Position numbers and translations under genes: made by a program. The notes beneath the pieces are model-generated. The model was not told the origin of the DNA, did not search any database, and saw only the letters and a program-made list of their open reading frames with translations. 14,016 bases of DNA from Rickettsiales bacterium (GTDB lineage Bacteria; Pseudomonadota; Alphaproteobacteria; Rickettsiales; Deianiraeaceae): contig JAFUUN010000016.1 in assembly GCA_017477855.1 (NCBI GenBank), forward strand, positions 1 through 14,016, written 5' to 3'. How positions within the stretch are numbered: the stretch's first letter is position 1; every line of letters starts with the position of its first letter. Below are positions 1 to 6,538 of the stretch, piece after piece.

Positions 1-179
1 TCTTTTAAAAATCGCATTGCTCGTTTGTCCGAGAAAAAAATGACTTTATATCCTTCCTCCAACATTCTTTTCGCCACTACGAGTGCAGGAAATAAGTGGC
101 CTCCTGTGCCTCCTGCCGCGATTGCAATTATACGCCTTTTTTGTCTGCGATTGGTTGTGCTGCTGTTTTCCAATTTCAT
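1..179 (-). CDS. murG: MurG, UDP-GlcNAc:lipid I N-acetylglucosaminyltransferase (N-terminal fragment)
   Basis: This is the 5' end of a gene that runs off the left edge; about 59 residues are visible. After a short basic N-terminus the protein reads IAIAAGGTGGHLFPALVVAK, with the GGTGGH glycine-rich loop of MurG at about residues 22-27. This is followed by an amphipathic helix and a beta strand (KVIFFSDK), as in the family's N-terminal Rossmann domain. MurG adds GlcNAc to lipid I at the inner face of the cytoplasmic membrane to give lipid II, the last cytoplasmic step of peptidoglycan synthesis. The ATG at 179-177 was chosen because the next upstream ATG (190-188) meets a stop after three codons. 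No Shine-Dalgarno sequence is visible. A possible promoter lies so close that the mRNA may be leaderless (186-212). The rest of the gene is outside the window. Confidence 0.93.
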   Translation of the reverse strand, partial: MKLENSSTTNRRQKRRIIAIAAGGTGGHLFPALVVAKRMLEEGYKVIFFSDKRAMRFLK

Positions 180-185
180 ATTTTC

Positions 186-212
186 AGCATAATTGTCTTT
201 TTTTATTTGCAA
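186..212 (-). promoter_or_regulatory. Possible murG promoter
   Basis: On the minus strand, TTGCAA (212-207), a 15-nt spacer and TATGCT (191-186) precede the murG ATG by only 6 nt. If this is a sigma-70 promoter, transcription would start at or next to the ATG. The TTGCAAATAA sequence is shared with the region upstream of the RluB-like gene. The spacer is short and there is no experimental support. Confidence 0.35.
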
Positions 213-332
213 ACTTAGGAAGTGATATTTTGAATTTGATTTGTTGTACGGTGCGGATTGATATATAAATCATGAATGTGTTGCTTCGTGTGGCGAACAT
301 AAATTATTGTTGCATTTTAAAAGCTATTATTA

Positions 333-1301
333 TCATTCAATTATCATCGTTTTTCCTTTGGCATCGATCGTTTCAAGATTGTTCTCTGCATCGTTCTTTA
401 TCTCTTTGATTTCAGTTGTTGTTTCTTTTTTTTTGTCATCTTTGTTTAACCACCAAATTCCCCAAGCAATTATACCGACAATACATAAAAAGAAAGAAAT
501 TAATGCAATAACTCCTCCAACAGTTATACCGTCTTTTTTGGTATTACTGTCTTTTGTATTGACTTGTGATTGATTGTCTTTTGTATCAACATCGTCCTTT
601 GTAAATGAGTTCTTTCCTTCTTGTGTATATTTTTTAACCAATGCGTCAGCATCTGATTTACTAAAACCGGCTTTGACCAGTTTGTCAGAAGTAATAGTAT
701 CACTATTAACTTTGAACATAGCAAATTCTCCATCAGAGACGAGGCCGTCTTTGTTAATATCTAAGTTGTCAAATATGTACTTTGCTGTTTTATCGCTGCA
801 AGGTCCATAGTTTTCAAGATATGTTTTTATTTCACTACTGTTAAGAAAACCATCATTGTTATTATCAGAAGCGTTGAAAGCTTTTGAACTGAATGACAAG
901 GCTTTTCTATTTAGTTCCAAGTCACGACCTATGATTTCCCCTTTGGCTATAATATCATTGCTATCGTAGAGATTGTATTCATCACGAAAATTTTTCCATT
1001 GTGTATCTTTTATATCAACGAACTTACTGGAAGCGAGCACTTGTGTTTTAAAAGTATTCTTATCTAAGTAATCCTGTCCTGATTTGTACAATGCAAGTTC
1101 TCCCTTTGATATCAAACCATCCCCATTAATATCAGCATTTGCGATAATATTACTGGGTGTCTGATATGACATTTTGTCTGATGTGGTGTGATAGAGTGTG
1201 TTATAGTAATTGCTTAATTCAGTAGAATTTAGTAGTCCATCATTGTTGGTATCTACTTTCGTAAAAGTAGATGGACTGTATTCCCACTTCTCGGTTCCCA
1301 T
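333..1301 (-). CDS. EF-hand calcium-binding protein with C-terminal membrane anchor
   Basis: A 322-aa protein with four canonical 12-residue EF-hand loops of the form D-x-[DN]-x-D-G-x-[IVL]-x-x-x-E. They lie at residues 17-28, 57-68, 146-157 and 181-192, arranged as two pairs separated by about 75 residues. All calcium-ligating positions, including the terminal Glu, are present in each loop. A degenerate loop-like stretch (about 112-122) sits between the pairs. A Lys/Asp/Thr-rich linker (about 225-257) leads to a strong transmembrane helix at about 258-285 and a charged 37-residue tail. There is no N-terminal signal peptide, so the EF-hand part either stays in the cytoplasm or is translocated by the C-terminal helix. 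Calcium binding is a safe inference from the loops; the biological role is unknown. It has its own promoter-like sequence and no Shine-Dalgarno. Bacterial EF-hand proteins exist (calerythrin and calmodulin-like families), but this architecture is not one I recognise. Confidence 0.85.
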   Translation of the reverse strand: MGTEKWEYSPSTFTKVDTNNDGLLNSTELSNYYNTLYHTTSDKMSYQTPSNIIANADINGDGLISKGELALYKSGQDYLDKNTFKTQVLASSKFVDIKDTQWKNFRDEYNLYDSNDIIAKGEIIGRDLELNRKALSFSSKAFNASDNNNDGFLNSSEIKTYLENYGPCSDKTAKYIFDNLDINKDGLVSDGEFAMFKVNSDTITSDKLVKAGFSKSDADALVKKYTQEGKNSFTKDDVDTKDNQSQVNTKDSNTKKDGITVGGVIALISFFLCIVGIIAWGIWWLNKDDKKKETTTEIKEIKNDAENNLETIDAKGKTMIIE

Positions 1302-1313
1302 AATAACATGGTT

Positions 1314-1341
1314 ATTTTATAAAAATATTATCATAAGTCAA
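1314..1341 (-). promoter_or_regulatory. Promoter of the EF-hand gene
   Basis: On the minus strand, TTGACT (1341-1336), a 16-nt spacer and TAAAAT (1319-1314) lie 12 nt before the ATG at 1301. The predicted 5' leader is only about 5-7 nt, and no Shine-Dalgarno sequence fits in it. The 16-nt spacing matches the two strong promoters at 6496 and 7859. Confidence 0.55.
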
Positions 1342-1360
1342 TATATTTATTCCTGCGCGC

Positions 1361-1391
1361 TTGACAATAAAATCCTCCCTCCCCCTAATAC
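1361..1391 (+). promoter_or_regulatory. Promoter of the RNase P RNA gene
   Basis: A perfect TTGACA (1361-1366) is followed by TAATAC (1386-1391) with a 19-nt spacer. The start predicted about 6 nt downstream coincides with the first base of the RNase P RNA P1 helix (1397). The -35 box is extended to TTGACAATAA, the same 10-mer found before the tRNA-Glu, degP-like and PAP2 genes. It is divergent from the EF-hand promoter, 20 bp away. Confidence 0.6.
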
Positions 1392-1396
1392 TTTTT

Positions 1397-1717
1397 GAGT
1401 TCACCAACTGATTGCGGGTGCAAACCTGAGGAAAGTCCGAACTTGACAAAGACACGATAATGGCTAACGGCCATAGGTGGTAACACCTGGAAAGTGCAAC
1501 AGAAAATATACCGCCTGTTCGCAGGTAAGGTTGAAATGGCGAGGTAAGAGCTCACCGCACTGGCAGTAATGCCGTGGCATTGCAAACCCTATCGCAAGCA
1601 AATTCAAGTTTATTCCTTTCTGTCTTTGGGTGGAATATGGTAGAATGCTTCAAGCTGATAGCAATATCAGTTGCAGATGAATAATCAGACAAACAGAATT
1701 CGGCTTATGGTGAACTC
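1397..1717 (+). ncRNA. rnpB: RNase P RNA, bacterial type A
   Basis: This is the catalytic RNA of ribonuclease P, which removes the 5' leader of pre-tRNAs. The P1 helix is visible as GAGTTCACC (1397-1405) pairing with GGTGAACTC (1709-1717). The universally conserved 5' element GAGGAAAGTCC lies at 1428-1438 and the 3' element ACAGAATTCGGCTTA at about 1693-1707; together they form the P4 core. Other conserved blocks are present in order: GGTAACACCTGG near 1478, GGTAAGAGCTCACCGC near 1543, a TGGCAGTAATGCCGTGGCA block near 1561, GCAAACCCTATCG near 1581 and CAGATGAATAATCAGACA near 1674. The length of about 321 nt is short for type A, with an AT-rich, reduced P12-P14 region as in other AT-rich alphaproteobacteria. 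The mature ends are taken from P1 and could differ by a few bases. T-rich sequence follows the 3' strand of P1. Confidence 0.96.
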
Positions 1718-1746
1718 ATTTTTGTTGGAATACTTTGAGAAGTAAA

Positions 1747-1858
1747 TGTTGCGCGCGGGCGGAGCGGGTTTTTACTCCGAGCGAAGCCCGAGCGGGGCGA
1801 GGGCGGATGGAGCGAGGAGGTTAAAAACCGCGAGGGCGTGGCCGCGGGCAGCGCAACA
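1747..1858 (+). repeat. GC-rich palindromic repeat, copy A (long variant)
   Basis: A 112-bp GC-rich element in AT-rich DNA between rnpB and lpxK. It has 8-bp inverted ends TGTTGCGC (1747-1754) and GCGCAACA (1851-1858). Its outer arms match copy C on the same strand: a left arm ending GGAGCG and a right arm GCGAGGGCGTGGCC. Its inner hairpin is different: GGTTTTTA (1767-1774) pairs with TAAAAACC (1822-1829), and the stem extends through CTCC/GGAG. The loop of about 47 nt is rich in GAGCG motifs. No target-site duplication is evident. It lies in the 3' region of both the rnpB and the lpxK transcripts. Confidence 0.85.
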
Positions 1859-1865
1859 TAGATTG

Positions 1866-2858
1866 TTAGCTTGTTTTAAAGATTGCATCTAAACCTGGTA
1901 TCTCATATTCAATTTTCAGGACTTCAACATTCTCATGAAACTCTTCCGGCAGTTTGACATAATCCTTGCTTGTTGTAATGAATTTTGTAGCTTGGAGCTC
2001 TTTGAATTTTGTTGCAAGGATGTCAAGGTTTTTCTGGTCATACCAAACATGGTCTTCAAACTCAACTTCACAGACAACGTTCAGTCCTTCTCTTTTGAGG
2101 GTATCAAAAAACTTTTGGTTTTCTCCAATGCCTGAAAATGCAATGTATTTCTCTGTCTTACTGTGCAAGCTTTTAACCTTCAATTTTGCTTGTAATATCT
2201 TTGACGGATCAATATAAACTGACAACATGTTAATTTGGTTGCGTGCAGTACCGTCATCTTTGACATCTGTTAGGATAACAAAATCTGCTTTGGCGAGAGT
2301 TTTAAACCTTGTTCGTAGTGGCCCCGCTGGCAGGACATATCCATTGCCAATAAAGAAGTTGCTGTCAAATACTACTACATTTACGTCTTTGATTATACTG
2401 CTATCAAATAGCCCGTCATCAAGGATAACAAAGTCATATTTCCCATCAATGCACTGCGATTGTGCGCGCTTATTGACAACAAACACGTCAGCTTCATTTG
2501 ATAGAAGAAGCGCTTCATCTCCAACTTGGTCAGCAGAGAATAATTGATGATGGTCTTTTGGAATATTTGTCTCCTCTTTTGATTTGCGGTTATAGCCCTT
2601 GGTTATAAAGCATCCGTCAAGTCCATGCGTGTTTAGATATTTACCAATTTCAATGCATACTGGTGTTTTACCACTGCCACCACAGACAATGTTACCAATA
2701 CAAATCACATGCTTACCAAGACGCTTTTTGCTTTTGAAGGAGAGTTTTTTTAATAAGTGTGATAAATAAAAGCCTAATAAATATAAAAATGATAATAAAA
2801 ATAGCGACTTGCTGACAAAATTCTTTTTATAAAAATATTTCGGCTTCACCTTAAACAT
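1866..2858 (-). CDS. lpxK: LpxK, tetraacyldisaccharide 4'-kinase
   Basis: A 330-aa protein, the usual length for LpxK, which phosphorylates the 4' position of the tetraacyl-disaccharide lipid A precursor at the cytoplasmic face of the inner membrane. A hydrophobic N-terminal segment (about residues 17-36) is followed by the P-loop GNIVCGGSGKT (55-65). Next come KGYNRKS (87-93), VGDEALLL (112-119), the DDG motif (147-149) and LPAGPLR (176-182), all family hallmarks. The residues after DDG (LFD) differ from the usual FQ/FQH, so the catalytic neighbourhood is somewhat diverged. The start at 2858 has a close AGGA-type Shine-Dalgarno. The gene follows the 238-aa membrane protein gene by 15 nt and is probably the last gene of that transcript. 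Its presence implies that this organism makes at least a lipid A core. Confidence 0.93.
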   Translation of the reverse strand: MFKVKPKYFYKKNFVSKSLFLLSFLYLLGFYLSHLLKKLSFKSKKRLGKHVICIGNIVCGGSGKTPVCIEIGKYLNTHGLDGCFITKGYNRKSKEETNIPKDHHQLFSADQVGDEALLLSNEADVFVVNKRAQSQCIDGKYDFVILDDGLFDSSIIKDVNVVVFDSNFFIGNGYVLPAGPLRTRFKTLAKADFVILTDVKDDGTARNQINMLSVYIDPSKILQAKLKVKSLHSKTEKYIAFSGIGENQKFFDTLKREGLNVVCEVEFEDHVWYDQKNLDILATKFKELQATKFITTSKDYVKLPEEFHENVEVLKIEYEIPGLDAIFKTS

Positions 2859-2873
2859 CTTCCTGCTAAAAAA

Positions 2874-3590
2874 CTACCTAAACAAGTGCGCGAATATAGC
2901 ATTTGCTATCTGATTTCCGAAGATAACCGAAATCATTGCAACGAACGCACTGAATGTTGCGGCCACAACTTCTTTTCTGTTTTTGATATTTTTGTATTTA
3001 CCATAATCAAATTTGCCATCTACCATGGCTTCGTCTTTGTTTACTGATACAAGCGCAAAAATCAACGAGCATGCGAAGACATTAAACGTTGCTACAAGAA
3101 TTGCTATTACGAAGTCATCAAATATTGACAGAAGAATGAATGGAATAATAACAATTCCAAGCTTGATTTTTCTGATGTGTTTGTGAACGCGTAAAAGCAT
3201 CAACACGTCAACAAACCAGTAGGAAAATTTGTGAGTTAGAATTTTTATCTTTGACCTTGCAATGTTCCTATCGCTCTTTATTTTGTTTTTTGTAAATGCA
3301 ACCTTTTTGACTGGTTTTGAGTTGTAGACCTTGTTGTTGACTTTTGCAATTGCAGCAGATGTTTTTATTTTTCCATTTTCAAGTTTTGTGCCTAAATATT
3401 CCGCGCCAGTTTCAAGTTTATGGCCGACTTTCTTGCTAATTGTCTTTGTTTTTGCTTTAAGATTTTTAACTTTCTCACCTTGCAAGAAGGTTCTTGTTGA
3501 CTGGCGTACGCGCAAATATCTCTGATGTAGCTTCTGCTTGGCTTTTGTATATTTCTTATATCCAGTTCTGTGTCCTAAGCGTCTAACCAT
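2874..3590 (-). CDS. Basic membrane protein of unknown function
   Basis: I do not recognise this family. With the ATG at 3590 the protein is 238 aa. The first 140 residues are very rich in Lys and Arg and hydrophilic, and could contact nucleic acid or phospholipid head groups. The C-terminal part holds one long or two short hydrophobic segments (about residues 143-182) and another near the C-terminus (about 207-228). A TTG at 3614 would add eight residues, but the ATG at 3590 is preferred: it starts one base after the stop of the upstream gene (TGA-T-ATG), which suggests translational coupling, and an AAGAG-like Shine-Dalgarno precedes it. lpxK follows after 15 nt, so a role in envelope or lipid A biology is possible by context only. 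Confidence 0.75.
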   Translation of the reverse strand: MVRRLGHRTGYKKYTKAKQKLHQRYLRVRQSTRTFLQGEKVKNLKAKTKTISKKVGHKLETGAEYLGTKLENGKIKTSAAIAKVNNKVYNSKPVKKVAFTKNKIKSDRNIARSKIKILTHKFSYWFVDVLMLLRVHKHIRKIKLGIVIIPFILLSIFDDFVIAILVATFNVFACSLIFALVSVNKDEAMVDGKFDYGKYKNIKNRKEVVAATFSAFVAMISVIFGNQIANAIFAHLFR

Positions 3591-3591
3591 A

Positions 3592-4368
3592 TCACTCTTG
3601 TCCAACTTTTTCAATTATCTCGTATAGTCCATCTATCATCTGACGCAATGAGTGAAGTTCGTTCAGCTCTGAATGCAATTTGTTGTATTCTACTAACTCT
3701 GGTGCCGCGTGTGTTTCTAACTGGTTTAGTGCAATATCATATTTGTGATTGAGGATATATTTCTCTAACTCACTGCGCGGCGCAACTGTTTTTTTGAATA
3801 TTTTTGATGTATTGTATTTTACCACCTCCAATGCTTGCTTATACCATGCAGCATCCTTCATTTTTTCATCATGTTGGAGATCAACCAGCTTCCTCTCAAA
3901 TTGGTGAAGTGTTATAAGAAGCTCTTCCTCTGTTGGGACTTGACATATTTTTTCAAACATTGGTTCTTTGTATTTGAGTGCGAACTCCTGGGTTGCTGGC
4001 ACTCTTGATGCATTAGAAAATAATCTCACACATTCATCAGAGAAATCGCGCTTTTGGCCAATTTGTCCCTCTATTTTACGCATTATCAACAACAGCGAGA
4101 TTACATCCTTTCTTGCGTCTGGTATGATTTGCAATTTTGCATTTTCATTTCTGATGAGGAATAGCTCGCGCTGACATTTTTCTAAATCTCTGATTGTGCC
4201 ACTGAATTTAGATTTATCTACCCCAACTTCCTCTTGTTTTGCGATCTTAACTTGTCCATTGCCTGGGAGGTATTTTAATATAATTGGTTTTATCTTAAAA
4301 TAGCCATAAACACCGGCTCCTATAAGTGCGAGAAAAAAAACTAATTTTGCTTTGGTTTTAAACTTCAC
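3592..4368 (-). CDS. Single-TM membrane protein with a mitofilin-like C-terminal region (tentative)
   Basis: A 258-aa protein with an N-terminal membrane anchor (residues about 9-25) after a basic KFKTKAK start. The rest is hydrophilic and largely helical, including a coiled-coil-like stretch (about 58-80) and a helical C-terminal domain (about 170-258). The layout of one N-terminal TM, a coiled coil and a C-terminal helical region with a 'Y-x-x-A-L-x-x-L' segment resembles alphaproteobacterial Mic60/mitofilin-like (COG4223) proteins, but this is a pattern resemblance only. The start is a GTG at 4368; the frame is closed by an upstream TAA and no ATG is available. The gene is first in a tight cluster with the 238-aa protein and lpxK. 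A TTGACA box lies 28 nt upstream of the GTG. It could equally be an unrelated anchored coiled-coil protein. Confidence 0.7.
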   Translation of the reverse strand: MKFKTKAKLVFFLALIGAGVYGYFKIKPIILKYLPGNGQVKIAKQEEVGVDKSKFSGTIRDLEKCQRELFLIRNENAKLQIIPDARKDVISLLLIMRKIEGQIGQKRDFSDECVRLFSNASRVPATQEFALKYKEPMFEKICQVPTEEELLITLHQFERKLVDLQHDEKMKDAAWYKQALEVVKYNTSKIFKKTVAPRSELEKYILNHKYDIALNQLETHAAPELVEYNKLHSELNELHSLRQMIDGLYEIIEKVGQE

Positions 4369-4396
4369 AAATCGTAAGGATTGCTCTTTTTATATT

Positions 4397-4402
4397 TGTC
4401 AA
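4397..4402 (-). promoter_or_regulatory. TTGACA box upstream of the 258-aa gene
   Basis: TTGACA on the minus strand, extended to TTGACAAATA, ends 28 nt before the GTG start. A -10 hexamer at 16-nt spacing would be TCCTTA (4380-4375), a poor match, placing the start at or next to the GTG. It is listed because the same spacing recurs at other genes. Confidence 0.35.
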
Positions 4403-4416
4403 GTGGTTTGTTTTTT

Positions 4417-4532
4417 TGCGCGGCCGCAGGCCTTGACTTGTCAATGGCGGAGGTGGTCGGCAGCGGCCGCGCATGCCAAAGGCCCCGCACGTCCAGTGAT
4501 GCAAAGTGCTTTTCGTGCGAAGGGGCTTTGGC
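4417..4532. repeat. GC-rich double-hairpin island (E)
   Basis: Two hairpins lie back to back. The first has perfect 11-bp arms TGCGCGGCCGC (4417-4427) and GCGGCCGCGCA (4463-4473), with a small TTGAC-TT-GTCAA palindrome (4433-4444) in its loop. The second is an imperfect long stem, GCCAAAGGCCCCGCACG (4475-4491) against CGTGCGAAGGGGCTTTGGC (4514-4532). It lacks the TGTTGCGC ends of repeats A-C. It resembles them only in GC content and cannot be assigned to that family from this window. No T-run directly follows either stem, so neither is an obvious intrinsic terminator. Confidence 0.7.
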
Positions 4533-4594
4533 GTAAAGACCCGCAATTTTTTAAATTTTTTGATGTTTATACTGCAATTTTTTTTCAAAACCCG

Positions 4595-4678
4595 TGTTGC
4601 GCCGCCCGAGGCCACGCCCTCGCCGTTTGGCTGCGCCTCGTTCCTCGTCGGCCAAACGCGCTCCGCGCCAGCGCAACA
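4595..4678 (-). repeat. GC-rich palindromic repeat, copy B
   Basis: An 84-bp element with TGTTGCGC (4595-4602) and GCGCAACA (4671-4678) ends, almost identical to the reverse complement of copy C (83 bp): three substitutions and one inserted base. The inner stem is CGTTTGGC (4624-4631) with GCCAAACG (4651-4658). Relative to copy C, the G-C pair 4625/4657 is replaced by A-T, a compensatory change. It sits just beyond the argS stop codon. No target-site duplication is evident. Confidence 0.88.
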
Positions 4679-4690
4679 ACGAATTTTCAA

Positions 4691-6367
4691 TTACATCTCC
4701 ATCAACGCTCTAATGCCAAATGCTCCGAGACCGCACTGGATAAGTGTTTGAATACCAGTGACGATCGCAAGTTTGTATTCAGAAATTGCTTTATCTTCAC
4801 CGATAAACTTCTCCTTTTCGTATAGTGTGTGGAACTCTGTTGCCAGCTGGATGAGATAATTTGCAAAGAAAAATGGTTCGTAATTCTTGACCGCAAGTTC
4901 TAAAAAGCGGGTGTAAAACGACATTTTTATCATCATTTTGTGGAAGTTTTGCGAGAGCTCAACTCTGTCTGTGGTCAATTTTTCTGCTGGCATAATACCT
5001 TGTTCTGCTGCCTTTTTCAAGACAGAATTGCAGCGCGCATTCGCATATTGAATATACCAAATCGGGTTATCTTTAGACTGCTCCTTGGCCTTTTGGAGGT
5101 CAAAATTTAGCACCGTGTCGGCCTTGCGAGTGAGGATAATAAAACGCAAAATGTCAACATCAATCTCGTCAATCACATCATCAATGGTGAGGAAATTGTT
5201 CTTACGCTTTGACATTTTTACCATCTCTCCATTTTTCATGAAGTTCACAAGTTCGCAAAGCTTGATATGCACTTCGCCTTGGTTGTTGCTAATGGCTTTA
5301 ACAGCGGACGTAAGCCGTTTCACATATCCCTTGTGATCCGCTCCAAGCACAACAACCATATCATTGAAACCGCGCCGCCATTTGTCGTAGTGGTAGGCAA
5401 TGTCGCTGGCAAAGTAGGTATGTGAACCATCGCTCTTGGCAAGCGGCCTGTCTGTGTCGTCACCGAATTGACTGGATTTAAAAAGCAATTGCTCGCGTGG
5501 TTCGTAATCTTCAATTTGCTTTCCCTTTGGTGGCTCTAAAACGCCCTGATAGATCAATCCTAAATCAGTTAAGTGGCTTATGCTTTTTTCAATCGTATTC
5601 TCATCTTTCAGGCGCTGCTCCGAAGACCATTTGTTATAATCTACTTTCAATTTTTTGAGTGTAGGCTTGATAAAACTATCAATTATCTCGTCGGCTGTCT
5701 CAATTTTACTCCACTGTTTATTAGGGTTTTTGGCCAATTCTTTCTTGTGTTTGTCCGCAATTTCTTGCAAATATTCGCCAGGATAACAACCCTCCGGCAA
5801 TTTACCCTGTGCGCCGTCAATGCGCCACTGGATACTCTTTTCAAGCTTGTCCATCTGCCCGCCAGCATCGTTGATATAATACTCGCGACAAACATCATAA
5901 CCACTTTTTGACAACAAACTTGCAAGCGTATCTCCGAAAATAGTGCCTCGCGCATGACCTATATGCAACGGCCCGGTTGGATTTGCAGAACAAAACTCAA
6001 CATTGACTTTTTTTCCATTGCCGAGGTTTTTCACCAAATTTTTATCTCCATTTTTACAAATATCTTCAATCGTTGCAAACAAAATGTTGTTCTTTAATTT
6101 GATGTTGATAAATGCCGGTTTGATTACTTCACAAGCCGCTACGTAATCAATGTTTTGGATTTCAGCAACCATCTCATTTGCAATTTCCATTGGGTTTTTT
6201 TTGGCCGCTTTTGATAAAATCAGAGCAATATTTGTGGAGATATCAACCTCGTTTTCAAGCTTCTCCGGTGGCAATTCTAATATCAACTTGTCAAGCAAAG
6301 CGCTGTCAATGTCCTTGTAAAGTGTCAGAATTATTTTTTTGATGTCGTTTTCAAGCTGTTGAAGCAT
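4691..6367 (-). CDS. argS: Arginyl-tRNA synthetase
   Basis: A 558-aa class I aminoacyl-tRNA synthetase that charges tRNA-Arg with arginine in the cytoplasm. The order of domains is as expected: an N-terminal additional domain (about residues 1-100), then the Rossmann catalytic core with SANPTGPLHIGHARG around the HIGH signature (135-138), then REYYINDAGGQMD (161-173), FASDIAYHYDKW (319-330) and LGADHKGYVKR (341-351). The second signature is KMSKR (384-388). The C-terminal DALR anticodon-binding domain begins near QYANARC (440-446). The length fits the family. Transcription would run into the 258-aa/238-aa/lpxK cluster through 322 bp of repeats, so co-transcription is uncertain. The ATG at 6367 is the only sensible start. 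No clear Shine-Dalgarno is seen. Confidence 0.96.
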   Translation of the reverse strand: MLQQLENDIKKIILTLYKDIDSALLDKLILELPPEKLENEVDISTNIALILSKAAKKNPMEIANEMVAEIQNIDYVAACEVIKPAFINIKLKNNILFATIEDICKNGDKNLVKNLGNGKKVNVEFCSANPTGPLHIGHARGTIFGDTLASLLSKSGYDVCREYYINDAGGQMDKLEKSIQWRIDGAQGKLPEGCYPGEYLQEIADKHKKELAKNPNKQWSKIETADEIIDSFIKPTLKKLKVDYNKWSSEQRLKDENTIEKSISHLTDLGLIYQGVLEPPKGKQIEDYEPREQLLFKSSQFGDDTDRPLAKSDGSHTYFASDIAYHYDKWRRGFNDMVVVLGADHKGYVKRLTSAVKAISNNQGEVHIKLCELVNFMKNGEMVKMSKRKNNFLTIDDVIDEIDVDILRFIILTRKADTVLNFDLQKAKEQSKDNPIWYIQYANARCNSVLKKAAEQGIMPAEKLTTDRVELSQNFHKMMIKMSFYTRFLELAVKNYEPFFFANYLIQLATEFHTLYEKEKFIGEDKAISEYKLAIVTGIQTLIQCGLGAFGIRALMEM

Positions 6368-6430
6368 AATTGTCTCAGTTGGTAATTTAATTTGTAATAA
6401 TCAAGCGAGATGTTGAAAATTTGGTTGTGC

Positions 6431-6464
6431 AGCGCGGAGCTGAGTTTTTACTCTGAGCGGCGCC
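6431..6464 (+). repeat. Decayed fragment of the GC-rich repeat family, copy D
   Basis: The segment containing GCGGAGC, then GTTTTTACTC, then GAGCG matches the left half of copy A (about 1759-1784) with a few changes and the same spacing. The right arm and both TGTTGCGC ends are missing. It lies between the divergent argS and beta-barrel genes. This looks like a truncated copy, although the match is short. Confidence 0.5.
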
Positions 6465-6495
6465 AAGCAAGAGTTAGGAATTAATAAATAAAATC

Positions 6496-6523
6496 TTGAC
6501 AAACATTATTAATCGTTTATGCT
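6496..6523 (+). promoter_or_regulatory. Promoter of the outer-membrane protein gene
   Basis: TTGACA (6496-6501), a 16-nt spacer and TATGCT (6518-6523) lie exactly 15 nt before the ATG at 6539. This is the same geometry as the promoter at 7859-7886. The predicted 5' leader is about 8-10 nt and has no Shine-Dalgarno sequence. Confidence 0.6.
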
Positions 6524-6538
6524 TCAAGCGTTTTCTAT

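Larger units (their letters stand above)
4369..4690. other. 322-bp gene-free stretch holding two GC-rich repeat structures
   Basis: No credible gene lies between the 258-aa gene and argS. From left to right the stretch holds a TTGACA box on the minus strand (4397-4402), a GC-rich double-hairpin island (4417-4532), an AT-rich spacer (4535-4590) and repeat copy B (4595-4678), which begins 12 nt beyond the argS stop. A 110-codon minus-strand frame crosses this stretch, but it runs through the repeat and shows no protein-like features. Confidence 0.7.

Noticed and set aside
1385..1585. A 66-codon minus-strand frame antisense to rnpB.
   Set aside because: It lies inside the RNase P RNA gene, whose conserved core explains the sequence.
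4433..4444. TTGAC-TT-GTCAA within island E as a promoter -35 pair.
   Set aside because: No -10 hexamer is found at a suitable distance on either strand; it is better seen as part of the hairpin loop.
4417..4532. The GC-rich hairpins as a rho-independent terminator for argS or the 258-aa gene.
   Set aside because: No T-run follows directly on the relevant strand; in the minus direction an A-run follows the last stem.
4358..4690. A 110-codon minus-strand open frame between argS and the 258-aa gene.
   Set aside because: It runs through repeat B and the GC-rich island, has no protein-like composition, and its repeat-derived peptide recurs in the frame across copy C. The openness comes from GC-rich repeat sequence lacking stop codons.
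4702..4896. Small open frames inside argS (for example 4702-4896 minus and 5683-5955 minus).
   Set aside because: They are shadow frames of a well-supported argS with no motifs of their own.
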